From: Chloroflexus islandicus
GTDB lineage: Bacteria; Chloroflexota; Chloroflexia; Chloroflexales; Chloroflexaceae
Length of the DNA: 64,000 bases
NCBI RefSeq assembly: GCF_001650695.1
Contig: NZ_LWQS01000093.1
Coordinates: forward strand, 100,976-164,975
Direction of reading: 5' to 3'
The notes under the pieces were generated by a model. It searched no databases. It was not told where the DNA came from and saw only the letters and a program-made list of their open reading frames with translations. This document shows, piece after piece, positions 17,001-24,840 of the stretch (its first letter is position 1; each line of letters starts with the position of its first letter). The translations under genes were made by a program, and so were the position numbers.

Positions 17001-18529
17001 TCCGTGCATTGCACGACACACCTCAGGTTAATCTGCTGGCGCACAGTATGGGCGGGCTAGTCGCTGGCGTCTATGCGCAAAATCTCGGCGACTCGGTCTA
17101 CGTGGATAAGCTGATCACGATTGCGACCCCATGGCACGGTGCGCCGAAAATGTTGATGGCACTCTTCACCGGCAAGGAACCGATAGACTGGGTATCACGA
17201 AAGGTTATCGGCGTCTCAACCTACGACATTATGAGGTGGGCGCGCGCCTTCCCCGGCGCCCATCAACTGCTTCCCAGCCACATCTATGTCGATGTCCATC
17301 GCAATGTCGTGTTCGAGGAAAAAGGCTGGGATGCAGATAAAAATGGCAAGGATCGAGAAGCATATCATACCTACAGCCAGCTCATCGCGATGTTGAACAG
17401 AAACTATGGACAAGTGGGAACGAACGCCGAGCATTTCAGCCGTACCTATGTGACCAACTGGCGTCCAGAAGGGTCACAAGTCGAGTATTATATAATCTCC
17501 GGTAATATGGGAACCAATACCACAATCAGCAAGGTTGAAGTGCGTAAGACTGTCAATTGCACGGTGACGTCAAATCCGCAACCAACCACGGCTAACCATT
17601 TCATAATTGTAGTGCCCTCGACATGCTTCTTTTCGCCTGAATACTATGCGTTGAAATTCGCTGCAGGCGATGCGACAGTGCCAATAAACAGCGCATCCCC
17701 ACAAGGCTGGACATCATATCTTGTTACTGCGGGGGAAACTGAGCATACCCAACTGACGAGAAATCCTATCGTTTGGGATAAGATCAGGAGCGCCTTGAGC
17801 GGTCAGCTTAGCGCTCAAGCACAGTCAGCCGGGATGCTATCCGCACCCGCGCCAGCCGTGTATATCACCGGCATCGGCTTCCCGGCGCTCTCCGTCACTG
17901 ACAGCCTTGGCAACTACGTTGGTTCGGATGGCACGCTCGCCGTCACCGATACAGTCGTCGCCGACTACTACCCGCTTGGTACGGACGCACACGCGCTCGT
18001 GTTACCGGCAAGTGAGACGTATACCGTGACGCTGCGCACGGGCGATGGTCCCTTCCGCCTTGAGATCACCCGCGGCACGGGTGACAGCGCCGACCTTTCA
18101 GTACGGTATCTTGATCTGAGCCTGCCCGCAAATATCAGCGCAACTCTCCGCATCACCCCGCAGGGCATTGAACAACTGCATGCCGATACTGACGGCGATG
18201 GCACGTTTGAGACCGAGATTTCACCGACAGCTAGCGTCACTGGCGCCGCCGCTAATGACCTCGATGCGCCGGCAGTGACGATCACTGTCACAGGACCACT
18301 CAATGCCAAAACGGTGACAATCATCGCCACTGATAGCGGCGCCGGAGTGAAGCAGGTGCTCTATTCGCTCGACGGGACGACCTTCCAGCCCTACACCGCA
18401 CCGTTCGTCGTCGATGCGATGCAGACACCAGTGATCTACGCCTTCGCCGATGACAACGTCGCCAACCGGTCGTCGTTGCTTACGGAGCGGCTGTTGTGGC
18501 CCACGTACCTGCCGCTGACGATGCGGTAG
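14060..18529 (+). CDS. Secreted RCC1-propeller / LCAT-like lipase fusion
   Basis: A 1489-residue protein; ATG at 14060 is preceded by GAGAGGAGG. Domain order: signal peptide (1-~24); fourteen ~50-residue RCC1/ATS1 repeats (about 57-755; each with HTCAL, RCWG, GQLGDGTTT), enough for two seven-bladed propellers; a carboxypeptidase-regulatory/SpaA-like beta domain (~757-835); an alpha/beta-hydrolase of the LCAT/phospholipid acyltransferase type beginning FIPGIMGSKLL (~845-1240) with nucleophile AHSMGG (Ser996), probable acid Asp1204 in GDATVPINSAS and His1229 in TEHTQL; then Ig-like or chitobiase-type domains and the tail YLPLTMR. It is probably an extracellular lipase or acyltransferase attached to the surface. 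The propeller may bind protein or glycan partners. The repeats are very similar at DNA level. Shares an operon with the beta-helix gene. Confidence 0.8.
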   Translation: MRPSTVCAAMLLIVLISASFATPSALPVNTPLAAAATFNEPPPPQDGATLQAINFIYITAGASHTCGVADNGAVYCWGQNEFGQLGDGTTTTRRTPVAVSGLSSAVAITAGYAHTCAVLSDGTARCWGENGAGALGDGTTTDRLTPVAVSGLSGAIALAAGGSHTCALLRDGTARCWGNNEYGQIGNGTTTDRLTPVAVSGLSGAVAIAAGSNHSCAILRDGTARCWGWNDTGQLGDGTTIDRLTPVTVRNLTGAVDITANGLNTCALLASGSVRCWGENEYGQLGDGTTTDRLTPVEVIGLSDAIALAAGGSHTCALLRDGAARCWGWNYYGQLGDGTTTNRLTPVVVSNLSDAIDIVVGSFHTCALLRNGAIRCWGSNWDGELGDGTPTKRLTPVAVSGLSDAVAITAGAAHTCALLNDSTARCWGNNWDGELGNGTTTNRLALETVSGLSNAFTITAGASHTCALLSNGSARCWGSNGAGQLGDGTTTDRLTPVRVSGLSGAIAITAGAAHTCALLNDSTARCWGYNWDGELGDGTTTDRLTPVRVSGLSGAIAITAGAAHTCALLSNGSARCWGSNWAGQLGDGTTTDRLTPVAVNGLSGAIAITAGNAHTCALLSDSTARCWGSNWDGQIGDGTTTDRLTPVAVSGLSDAVDIQASYNHTCALLRDGTARCWGSNWAGQLGDGTTTDRLTPVAVNGLSDAFAITAGTWYTCVLLHDSTARCWGWNYDGQLGDGTASYSPVPVTVAGSGDATYAITGSVVTVNDLPMRGVEIKTNTGIATTTDSNGQYRIADLRAGTYSITASTPGYTFNGPLTVTVGSGAGATANFTGTPKSVTRTPLIFIPGIMGSKLLVKENDTLYTIWPGVPSYNNRAILRDRYMTRLDTGVVTATDAIRYMPVPPLPDYEIYEPLLDYLSKSVDAGGLGYQELEPYWETPLNRCQSIPQATGSQITLFVFAYDWRQPIERNAEELGRLITCVRALHDTPQVNLLAHSMGGLVAGVYAQNLGDSVYVDKLITIATPWHGAPKMLMALFTGKEPIDWVSRKVIGVSTYDIMRWARAFPGAHQLLPSHIYVDVHRNVVFEEKGWDADKNGKDREAYHTYSQLIAMLNRNYGQVGTNAEHFSRTYVTNWRPEGSQVEYYIISGNMGTNTTISKVEVRKTVNCTVTSNPQPTTANHFIIVVPSTCFFSPEYYALKFAAGDATVPINSASPQGWTSYLVTAGETEHTQLTRNPIVWDKIRSALSGQLSAQAQSAGMLSAPAPAVYITGIGFPALSVTDSLGNYVGSDGTLAVTDTVVADYYPLGTDAHALVLPASETYTVTLRTGDGPFRLEITRGTGDSADLSVRYLDLSLPANISATLRITPQGIEQLHADTDGDGTFETEISPTASVTGAAANDLDAPAVTITVTGPLNAKTVTIIATDSGAGVKQVLYSLDGTTFQPYTAPFVVDAMQTPVIYAFADDNVANRSSLLTERLLWPTYLPLTMR

Positions 18530-18568
18530 CGCGGCGTGGCCGTAAGCATGATGCGGACACCCATTGAT

Positions 18569-18617
18569 CTGTGTCAATCCGTTTCCCATTCGCGCAATAG
18601 CCTACGGATTGACACAG
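18569..18617. repeat. Dispersed inverted repeat between convergent genes
   Basis: Arms of 14 bp (CTGTGTCAATCCGT and its complement, 18569-18582 and 18604-18617) around a 21-base loop. The arm core matches the inverted repeat at 7011-7060. It lies between the convergent lipase fusion and M23 genes and may double as a terminator. Confidence 0.6.
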
Positions 18618-18691
18618 GTATTATGGATTGTCACCCAATCCGGGTACATCCACCCAAACCCTTGTCCCCTGCCACACACCCTGCCCGTCGC

Positions 18692-19414
18692 CTACGGTTG
18701 CGGACGCAGCGGTTCACCCCGCTCCCACGCTTGCAGGTACGCAAACGGCGGGATCTCGCCGCGCCGCACGGCCCAATCGTCCGGCGTCGTCGGGCGCGAG
18801 ATGCCAAAATGCAGGTGCGGCGGCGTGCCGCGCGCATTGCCGCTGTTGCCGGTGTACCCCAACACCTGCCCCGCCTCGACCCGCACCCCCGGCTCGATCC
18901 CGTCGGCGACCGCCGATAAATGCGAGCCATAGTAGCGCCAACCGTCATCACCGATGATTGCGACTGCCAAACCGCCGCGATGCTCTGGCCGGTTGGTGGC
19001 CGGATCCCAACGATCGACCCGGCTGACAAAATCGACCACGCCGCTCGTGGGGGCCACAAATTCGCTCCCAACCGGGCAAAAGATATCGGCAGCCGGATAG
19101 TCGTGATGGTAGGGGCCATACTCAATCCGTGCGCCGCGCACCGGGAAGACGTAGGTGAGGACGACTGGCGTTGGCGATGGCGGTACCGGCGTTGGCTCAG
19201 GCGTGGGTGTCACAGTAGGAGAAGGCAGCGGGCTAGGCCGCGGGGTGCGTGTCGGTGGGAGCGGCGTCGGGATCGCCGTCACCGTCGCTGCTACCATCGT
19301 TGCCGTCGCCACCGGTGCAGCCTGCTGGCTTACCGGCCCAGCGTTCTCGCCACAACCGGCCAGCGCGAGCACGAATGCCGCCACCACTAAAAACCTGACA
19401 GCATGCGTGCTCAT
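18692..19414 (-). CDS. M23-family peptidase lipoprotein
   Basis: A 240-residue lipoprotein: signal sequence with lipobox LALAGC (Cys at about 21), a Pro/Thr-rich linker (PTRTPRPSPLPSPT) that should span the cell wall or extracellular layer, and an M23 (LytM/NlpD-like) domain at ~88-230. The zinc and active-site residues are visible: HDYPAADIF for the first His/Asp and HLHFG for the second His pair. It could cut peptidoglycan cross-bridges or, like some family members, act as a regulator. Its ATG overlaps the stop of the upstream gene by four bases (ATGA), so both are translated from one message. The gene ends shortly after the inverted repeat at 18569-18617. Confidence 0.8.
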   Translation of the reverse strand: MSTHAVRFLVVAAFVLALAGCGENAGPVSQQAAPVATATMVAATVTAIPTPLPPTRTPRPSPLPSPTVTPTPEPTPVPPSPTPVVLTYVFPVRGARIEYGPYHHDYPAADIFCPVGSEFVAPTSGVVDFVSRVDRWDPATNRPEHRGGLAVAIIGDDGWRYYGSHLSAVADGIEPGVRVEAGQVLGYTGNSGNARGTPPHLHFGISRPTTPDDWAVRRGEIPPFAYLQAWERGEPLRPQP

Positions 19415-20190
19415 CGCACCACCCCTATCACTTCCACCTCGCTCATCGGCGTAAAATCGCGCCCATTGTCCACTGCCGGCGGCACACTCTCCAGAATCAC
19501 AATCCGGATCGCATCAGTCACAACGTTATTCACCCGGATCGGCTGCAACACCGCTTGATCATCGAGCAACGCCTCGATCCGCACACCGGAGCGAAACTCC
19601 AGCCGCACCCGGCGCACCCGCCGGTTCTGCCAAAACCGGTTCGTACCATCGACGGGATCAATCTTGGCATAACCCGGCAGAATCAACACCTCACGCACCT
19701 CAACCGGGCCGGCAAACTCGAGCAGCAGCCACTGATTCACGCCATCACCCGCAACCCGCCACGCCGTATCGAACCGGCCATCAACCGCATTATCGGGCGT
19801 AAACGTCGTCGTATTGCCTTGTGCATCGCGCGAATTCGGCGCATAATCGCTGGCGCTGACCCGCAGCGGCGTTATTTGGGCCACCGCCGCCGGACGGGGC
19901 GTGCGGGTTGGCAACCCGCCAGATGAACTCGCCGGCACTGCTGTCGCCGTCAGCCCTGCCGCCGCCGGACGGGGCGTGCGGGTTGGCAACGCCGGTGTAG
20001 CGCTCGCCATAGCAGGCCGCGGCGTGCGCGTCGGCAGCGCCACCCGCGTCGCCGTCAGCACCGCCGGCGAACTAGCCCCGCCCGGTTGCACACTCCGGTT
20101 CTGGGTCACGACAAACGCAACGCCCCCTATGATCGCAAGCAACGTCACGACCGCCACGACGCCGATAATGAGGGTTGTCTGGCGACCCAT
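19411..20190 (-). CDS. Single-pass membrane protein with discoidin-like glycan-binding domain
   Basis: A 259-residue protein with one N-terminal transmembrane helix (8-28), a linker containing three PTRTPRP repeats (about 50-105), and a C-terminal beta-sandwich of the discoidin / 'NADase-type glycan-binding' kind (NAVDGRFDTAWRV, QWLLLEFAGPVEVREVLILPGY, RRVRLEF). The domain is predicted outside the membrane and probably binds sugar on the cell surface. The same PTRTPRP linker occurs in the downstream M23 lipoprotein, with which it is translationally coupled. No enzymatic residues recognised. It might position the peptidase or recognise envelope polysaccharide; this is inference. Confidence 0.65.
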   Translation of the reverse strand: MGRQTTLIIGVVAVVTLLAIIGGVAFVVTQNRSVQPGGASSPAVLTATRVALPTRTPRPAMASATPALPTRTPRPAAAGLTATAVPASSSGGLPTRTPRPAAVAQITPLRVSASDYAPNSRDAQGNTTTFTPDNAVDGRFDTAWRVAGDGVNQWLLLEFAGPVEVREVLILPGYAKIDPVDGTNRFWQNRRVRRVRLEFRSGVRIEALLDDQAVLQPIRVNNVVTDAIRIVILESVPPAVDNGRDFTPMSEVEVIGVVR

Positions 20191-20447
20191 ACACGCCTCC
20201 CCCGCCCCAATCCGCCTACCCCACTATGCAGCGGCGGAAAAACGCTTCCGTCGCAACCGAACTATTTTGATTGTAGCAACTGGTTGGGTAAGGTCAATGA
20301 TGAATATGGCAACAGAGGAGCGTAGATTCGGACGATCAACCCGGTTCCGGGCAAGCGGTGGAGGGGGATTAAGGGCGGAACAATATTTGCATCCAAATAC
20401 CTGATGTGAGATAATTTATATAGCTCACTCAATGACAAATTAGCACT

Positions 20448-23400
20448 ATGCTCTCTGAAGCTGTTCTCTCTGCCATCACCGAAACGATCTTTAACCATCT
20501 GATTCAGGACAGTGGGCCTAGCACACACACCGTGTTGGGCATTGACCTACAACAGCGTGCATTCCAGACGGCGTTCGCAAAGGCTTACTCCTCCTTTGCT
20601 AAGCAGCATCCCGATTGGGTGGCAGCGCTCTTTGATCAGGCTTTCCTCACCGGCCCTGCTGCGCCGCTACTTGCAACCCTTCTCACTCGACGCGGCCACC
20701 CTGCTCCGGAAGATCTAGCCCGGCGCTGGTGTGACCATCTGGGGCTTGTAGCAACCCCGCATCGGTTAGCTGAAGCTACTCGTGTTGCAGCCAATTTTTT
20801 AGCGGCGCTTGAGTCAGAGTTAGCAAACCAACTAATTTTGCAGGCTGTTTGGGACTCACGCGTGCTCGATCAGATCAGCAACGATGTTGCTGAGATACGC
20901 CGTCTGCTCGACGAGCAGTTTCGCACCGCACTAGACGCATCGCGCCAAGTGACGATTGGCGGGGAGGTGCGCGATAGCGTTGTCATCACTGGCGATCGCA
21001 ACACTGTTTTCATTCAACATGTTATTGCGCCGATACGTCGCCTACCGATCGACTACACTACCCGCATCAAAAGCTTTCGCGACAACTACCTCGGTACGCC
21101 ACAGCATCCTGTCACCTTCGGCGGTCGCGAAGAGGTGTTGCGCCAATTGGATAATTGGCTGGCAGATCCGACCACCCCCTACCTCTTGCTTACCGCGCCC
21201 GCCGGACGCGGTAAGTCGGCGCTGCTGGCGCAATGGTTAGCCCAGCTATGTTCTAGCTTGCCAATCGTCTTTGTGCCGATCAGCATCCGCTTCAGCACGA
21301 ACTCTGCCAGTGTGGCTTTTGCCAGCTTAGCTGAACAACTGGCTCGCTCCTTTAACGAAGAGATTCTCACCGACGCCAATACGCCTTATGAGGTATGGCG
21401 CGGCATCTGCAGCAGGTACCTGCAACGTCAGCCGCCTCAAGGCCGCTTGCTCGTCGTGCTCGACGGGGTAGACGAGGCAGCAGACTGGGATGCCGACGGT
21501 GCGCTCTTCCCGCTCAACCCGCCGCCGGGGTTAAAGGTCATTGTCAGTGCCCGACTGACCGCTCATCGTTCAGAAGCGAAAGACTGGCTCAGGGCGCTGG
21601 TATGGGATCGGCTGAACGTGGATTGCCTCATGCTTGATCCACTCGACAAAACCGGGTTGAGCGACGTGCTAAAGAAGATGAATAGGTCGCTCGATCAACT
21701 GGCGCACCAGCCCTTTATCGATGAACTGTACCGGCTGACTGGCGGCGAGCCGTTGCTTGTCAGGTTATATGTCGAAGATTTGTGGCAATGCAGCACACAT
21801 GCGTCACGGCTTACGGCAGAAGACCTGAGCACGATCAAGCCCGGCTACAAAGGATACATGGATCGTTGGTTCGAGGATCAGCGCAAACTGTGGGGGGATG
21901 ACACCCCACTGAAAGAACGGAGTGTGCGCGAAACGCTCAACCTACTGGCTACAGCGTTGGGACCGTTGCAGGCAGACGATCTGCTTTCCCTTGCAGACCG
22001 CAGCGCCATCGAAGACTCTTGGATGCTTGATCAAGCTCTGTACCCACTAGAACGCTTCGTGATTGCCACAAACGATGGTTATGTGTTCAGCCACCCGAAA
22101 CTGGGTGATTACTTCTTCGAGAATCTGACTAACAGCGAACGGCAGGCGCTAGAGCAGCGGTTTCTTCAGTGGTGCAAGTGCGTGTTCGACAACCTGCACA
22201 AGGAAAGTCTTGCGCCACAGCAAGCGCCACCCTACGTAGTGCGGTTCTACCGCGCCCACCTGCAACGCGCCAATACCCCGCTTTCCAACCTACGCCACCT
22301 AGCCGAAAGCCAAGCATGGGCAGCCACATGGGAAGCGTATGAAGGAGGTTATAATGGCTACTTGAGCGACATCGCCGCTGTATGGCAGCGCGCCGCTGCT
22401 GAGAACCGGCTGGCCGCAGAGGCGCACCAGCCCAAGCCCACACCGCACCTAGGGCTGGAGATCCGCTGCGCCCTAATCGAATCAACCATCCGTGCGCTTG
22501 TGTATAACTTGCCGCCTAACTTGCCGAAACTACTAGTGCAGCACGGCATATGGAGCGTCACCCAAGCTATGTCCTATGTGCGCCAGATGCTGGACGGGCA
22601 CCAACAAGCAACCACACTACGGACACTAGCTCCACACCTGTCGCTGGAACTACTGCACGACGCTCTCGTCGCCGCCCGCAAGATTAAGGAGGAGTTGTTC
22701 CGCGCCGATGCGCTCGCCGCGCTGGCGCCGCACCTGCCGAAGGGGCTGCTGCCGGACGCTCTCACTGCCGCCTGTGAGATTAAAAAAGAGCCATTCCGCA
22801 CTGAGGCGCTCACCGCGCTGGTACCGTACCTGCCCGAAACGGAACGGCACGCCGTTCTAACCGACGCCCTTGCCGCCGCCTGCAAGATTGCGGACGAGAA
22901 GTACCGCGCTGAGGCGATCATCGCGCTGGCGCCGCACTTACCCGAAACGGAACGGCACGCCGTCCTAACCGACGCCCTTGCCGCCGCCTGCAAGATTCCC
23001 GAGAAGTCGTTCCGTACCAAGGTACTCGCCGAGCTGGCGCCGCACTTACCCGAAACGGAACGGCACGCCGTCCTACTCAAAGCCCTTGCTGTCACCCGCA
23101 AGATTGCGGACAAGAAGACCCGCGCCGAGATGCTCGCTGCGCTAGCACCACATCTATCAGGGAAGGATCGGTACGCCGTCCTAACCGAGGCCCTCGCCGC
23201 TGCGCGCGAGATTGCCGAGGATTGGCTCCGTGTCAAAGGGATCGCCGCGCTGGCACCGCACTTACCCGAAACGGAACGGTACGCCGTCCTAACCGAGGCC
23301 CTCGCCGCCGCCCGCAAGATTGACGAGCAGAAGTATTGGTTCCGCGCCGAAGCTCTCGCCGCGCTGGTACCGTACCTGCCCGAAACGGAACGGCACGCCG

Positions 23401-24512
23401 TCCTAACCGAGGCCCTCGCCGCCACCCGCAAGATTGCTGAGGGAAAGGACCGCGCCGAGATACTCACCGCGCTGGCGCCGCACCTATCCGAAAAGGAGCG
23501 GTACGCCGTCCTAACCGAGGCCCTCGCCGCCACCCGCAAGATTGCTGAGGGAAAGGACCGCGCCGAGATACTCACCGCGCTGGCGCCGCACCTATCCGAA
23601 AAGGAGCGGTACGCCGTCCTAACCGACGCCCTTGCCGCCGCCTGCAAGATTGCTGAGGGAAAGGACCGCGCCGAGATGCTCGCTGCGCTAGCACCACATC
23701 TATCAGGGAAGGATCGGTACGCCGTCCTAACCGAGGCCCTCGCCGCTGCGCGCGAGATTGCCGAGGATTGGCTCCGTGTCAAAGGGATCGCCGCGCTGGC
23801 ACCGCACTTACCCGAAACGGAACGGTACGCCGTTCTAACGGAGGCTCTCGACACTGCTCGCAAGATTGCGGACAAGAAGGCCCGCGCCGAAGCTCTCGCC
23901 GCGCTGGCATCACACCTGCCCGAAACGGAACGGCACGCCGTCCTAACCGAGGCTCTCGACGCTGCCCGCAAGATTAAAGATGATCAGTCCCGCGCCCTAG
24001 CGCTCGTTGCACTGGCACCACACCTGCCGCCGAAACTGCGGGCCGAAGCCCTCGCCGCCGCTCGTGCGATTGATTGGAAGGATTTCCGTACTTGGGCGCT
24101 CGCTATGCTTGCACCACACCTAACTCCGGAACTGCGGGCCGAAGCCCTCGCCGCCGCTCGTGCGATTAACTGGAAGCCTTACCGCGTCGAGGCGATCGCC
24201 GCGCTGGTACCGTACCTGCCCGAAACGGAACGGCACGACGTCCTGACCGAGGCTCTCGCCACTGACCCCGCGATTTACAATGATTTGTCCTCCAAAATGC
24301 TCGCCACGCTAGCGCCGCACCTCGCCGCACTCCCTGCGCCGCTGCGCTATCGTTGTTTAACAGAGACGTTGCCGCTGCTTGCGCGCCGGCCTCGCCCTGA
24401 GTTGCTCGCTTGCCTGCACGCGCTGCTGCCGCTGATCACGGCAACCGGAGGCGCCAAAGCAGCGGGAGAAATGTTTCACGCGCTGCGCGATGTGGCTCAG
24501 TGGTGGCCATAG
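20448..24512 (+). CDS. NACHT/STAND NTPase with recently expanded helical repeats (defence sensor candidate)
   Basis: A 1354-residue protein. Residues 1-160 form a helical N-terminal domain of unknown type (possible effector or adaptor), followed by a beta segment VTIGGEVRDSVVITGDRN (~168-185) often found just before NACHT modules. The NTPase has Walker A APAGRGKSALL (250-260) and Walker B LLVVLDGVDEAADW (334-347). After a winged-helix/helical middle (~470-720) come sixteen helical repeats of 32-38 residues (consensus ALAAARKIAEKxRAExLAALAPHLPETERHAVLTE, written here with variable positions as x), and a C-terminal cap. Architecture matches STAND sensors of phage components, in which the repeats recognise the ligand. 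It lies immediately left of the restriction-like operon, and a related gene lies on the right (41317-44763). Repeat DNA is unusually homogeneous (see repeat entry). The trigger and effector activity are not known. Confidence 0.75.
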   Translation: MLSEAVLSAITETIFNHLIQDSGPSTHTVLGIDLQQRAFQTAFAKAYSSFAKQHPDWVAALFDQAFLTGPAAPLLATLLTRRGHPAPEDLARRWCDHLGLVATPHRLAEATRVAANFLAALESELANQLILQAVWDSRVLDQISNDVAEIRRLLDEQFRTALDASRQVTIGGEVRDSVVITGDRNTVFIQHVIAPIRRLPIDYTTRIKSFRDNYLGTPQHPVTFGGREEVLRQLDNWLADPTTPYLLLTAPAGRGKSALLAQWLAQLCSSLPIVFVPISIRFSTNSASVAFASLAEQLARSFNEEILTDANTPYEVWRGICSRYLQRQPPQGRLLVVLDGVDEAADWDADGALFPLNPPPGLKVIVSARLTAHRSEAKDWLRALVWDRLNVDCLMLDPLDKTGLSDVLKKMNRSLDQLAHQPFIDELYRLTGGEPLLVRLYVEDLWQCSTHASRLTAEDLSTIKPGYKGYMDRWFEDQRKLWGDDTPLKERSVRETLNLLATALGPLQADDLLSLADRSAIEDSWMLDQALYPLERFVIATNDGYVFSHPKLGDYFFENLTNSERQALEQRFLQWCKCVFDNLHKESLAPQQAPPYVVRFYRAHLQRANTPLSNLRHLAESQAWAATWEAYEGGYNGYLSDIAAVWQRAAAENRLAAEAHQPKPTPHLGLEIRCALIESTIRALVYNLPPNLPKLLVQHGIWSVTQAMSYVRQMLDGHQQATTLRTLAPHLSLELLHDALVAARKIKEELFRADALAALAPHLPKGLLPDALTAACEIKKEPFRTEALTALVPYLPETERHAVLTDALAAACKIADEKYRAEAIIALAPHLPETERHAVLTDALAAACKIPEKSFRTKVLAELAPHLPETERHAVLLKALAVTRKIADKKTRAEMLAALAPHLSGKDRYAVLTEALAAAREIAEDWLRVKGIAALAPHLPETERYAVLTEALAAARKIDEQKYWFRAEALAALVPYLPETERHAVLTEALAATRKIAEGKDRAEILTALAPHLSEKERYAVLTEALAATRKIAEGKDRAEILTALAPHLSEKERYAVLTDALAAACKIAEGKDRAEMLAALAPHLSGKDRYAVLTEALAAAREIAEDWLRVKGIAALAPHLPETERYAVLTEALDTARKIADKKARAEALAALASHLPETERHAVLTEALDAARKIKDDQSRALALVALAPHLPPKLRAEALAAARAIDWKDFRTWALAMLAPHLTPELRAEALAAARAINWKPYRVEAIAALVPYLPETERHDVLTEALATDPAIYNDLSSKMLATLAPHLAALPAPLRYRCLTETLPLLARRPRPELLACLHALLPLITATGGAKAAGEMFHALRDVAQWWP
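22657..24330 (+). repeat. Tandem 108-bp repeats encoding helical hairpins in the NACHT protein
   Basis: About sixteen in-frame units, mostly 108 bp (36 residues). Two blocks, about 23133-23286 and 23679-23832, are identical over roughly 150 bp at a spacing of 546 bp, indicating a recent duplication of five units. Unit 7 has a two-residue insertion. The paralogous protein at 41317-44763 has similar but strongly diverged repeats. Confidence 0.85.
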
Positions 24513-24517
24513 TCAAA

Positions 24518-24542
24518 CGGGGGTGATGCTCTCTCACCCCCG
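24518..24542 (+). terminator. Likely terminator of the NACHT gene
   Basis: A perfect 9-bp stem (CGGGGGTGA / TCACCCCCG) with a 7-base loop begins 5 bp after the stop codon. A short T-rich run follows only after ~10 bases, so it may be an imperfect intrinsic terminator. Confidence 0.6.
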
Positions 24543-24840
24543 CTCTGTACGTTTTATTGCTGCCAACGTTGTTGGGGCGTAGTCGTTATCTGGGGCGTCA
24601 GATGTAAGCTCTTTAAAATCTACTCTCAGGAGCGCCTACCATTCCAGTGATCGGAGCACCCACAACGAGCACGGCCAATGCCGAGGCAATGTTGTGGCGA
24701 ACGGCACATTTATGGGAAAACTACGAAATATCGCCGAGCTACACTCTATGGGTTAGCTTATCAGGCAACTTCTTTCCAACGATACTATGATAAGAGCACA
24801 CGCATTCCGGCGCTGCAACAGGCTCTTAACTACAGTTGGC
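24543..24840. other. Intergenic region without recognised gene
   Basis: About 300 bp between convergent genes. Short open frames here have no recognisable motif. Nothing further was identified. Confidence 0.4.

Noticed and set aside
22574..23971. 465-residue frame antisense to the NACHT repeats
   Set aside because: It mirrors the 108-bp repeats of the real plus-strand gene (Arg/Ser/Ala-rich, no start context); a by-product of repeat composition.
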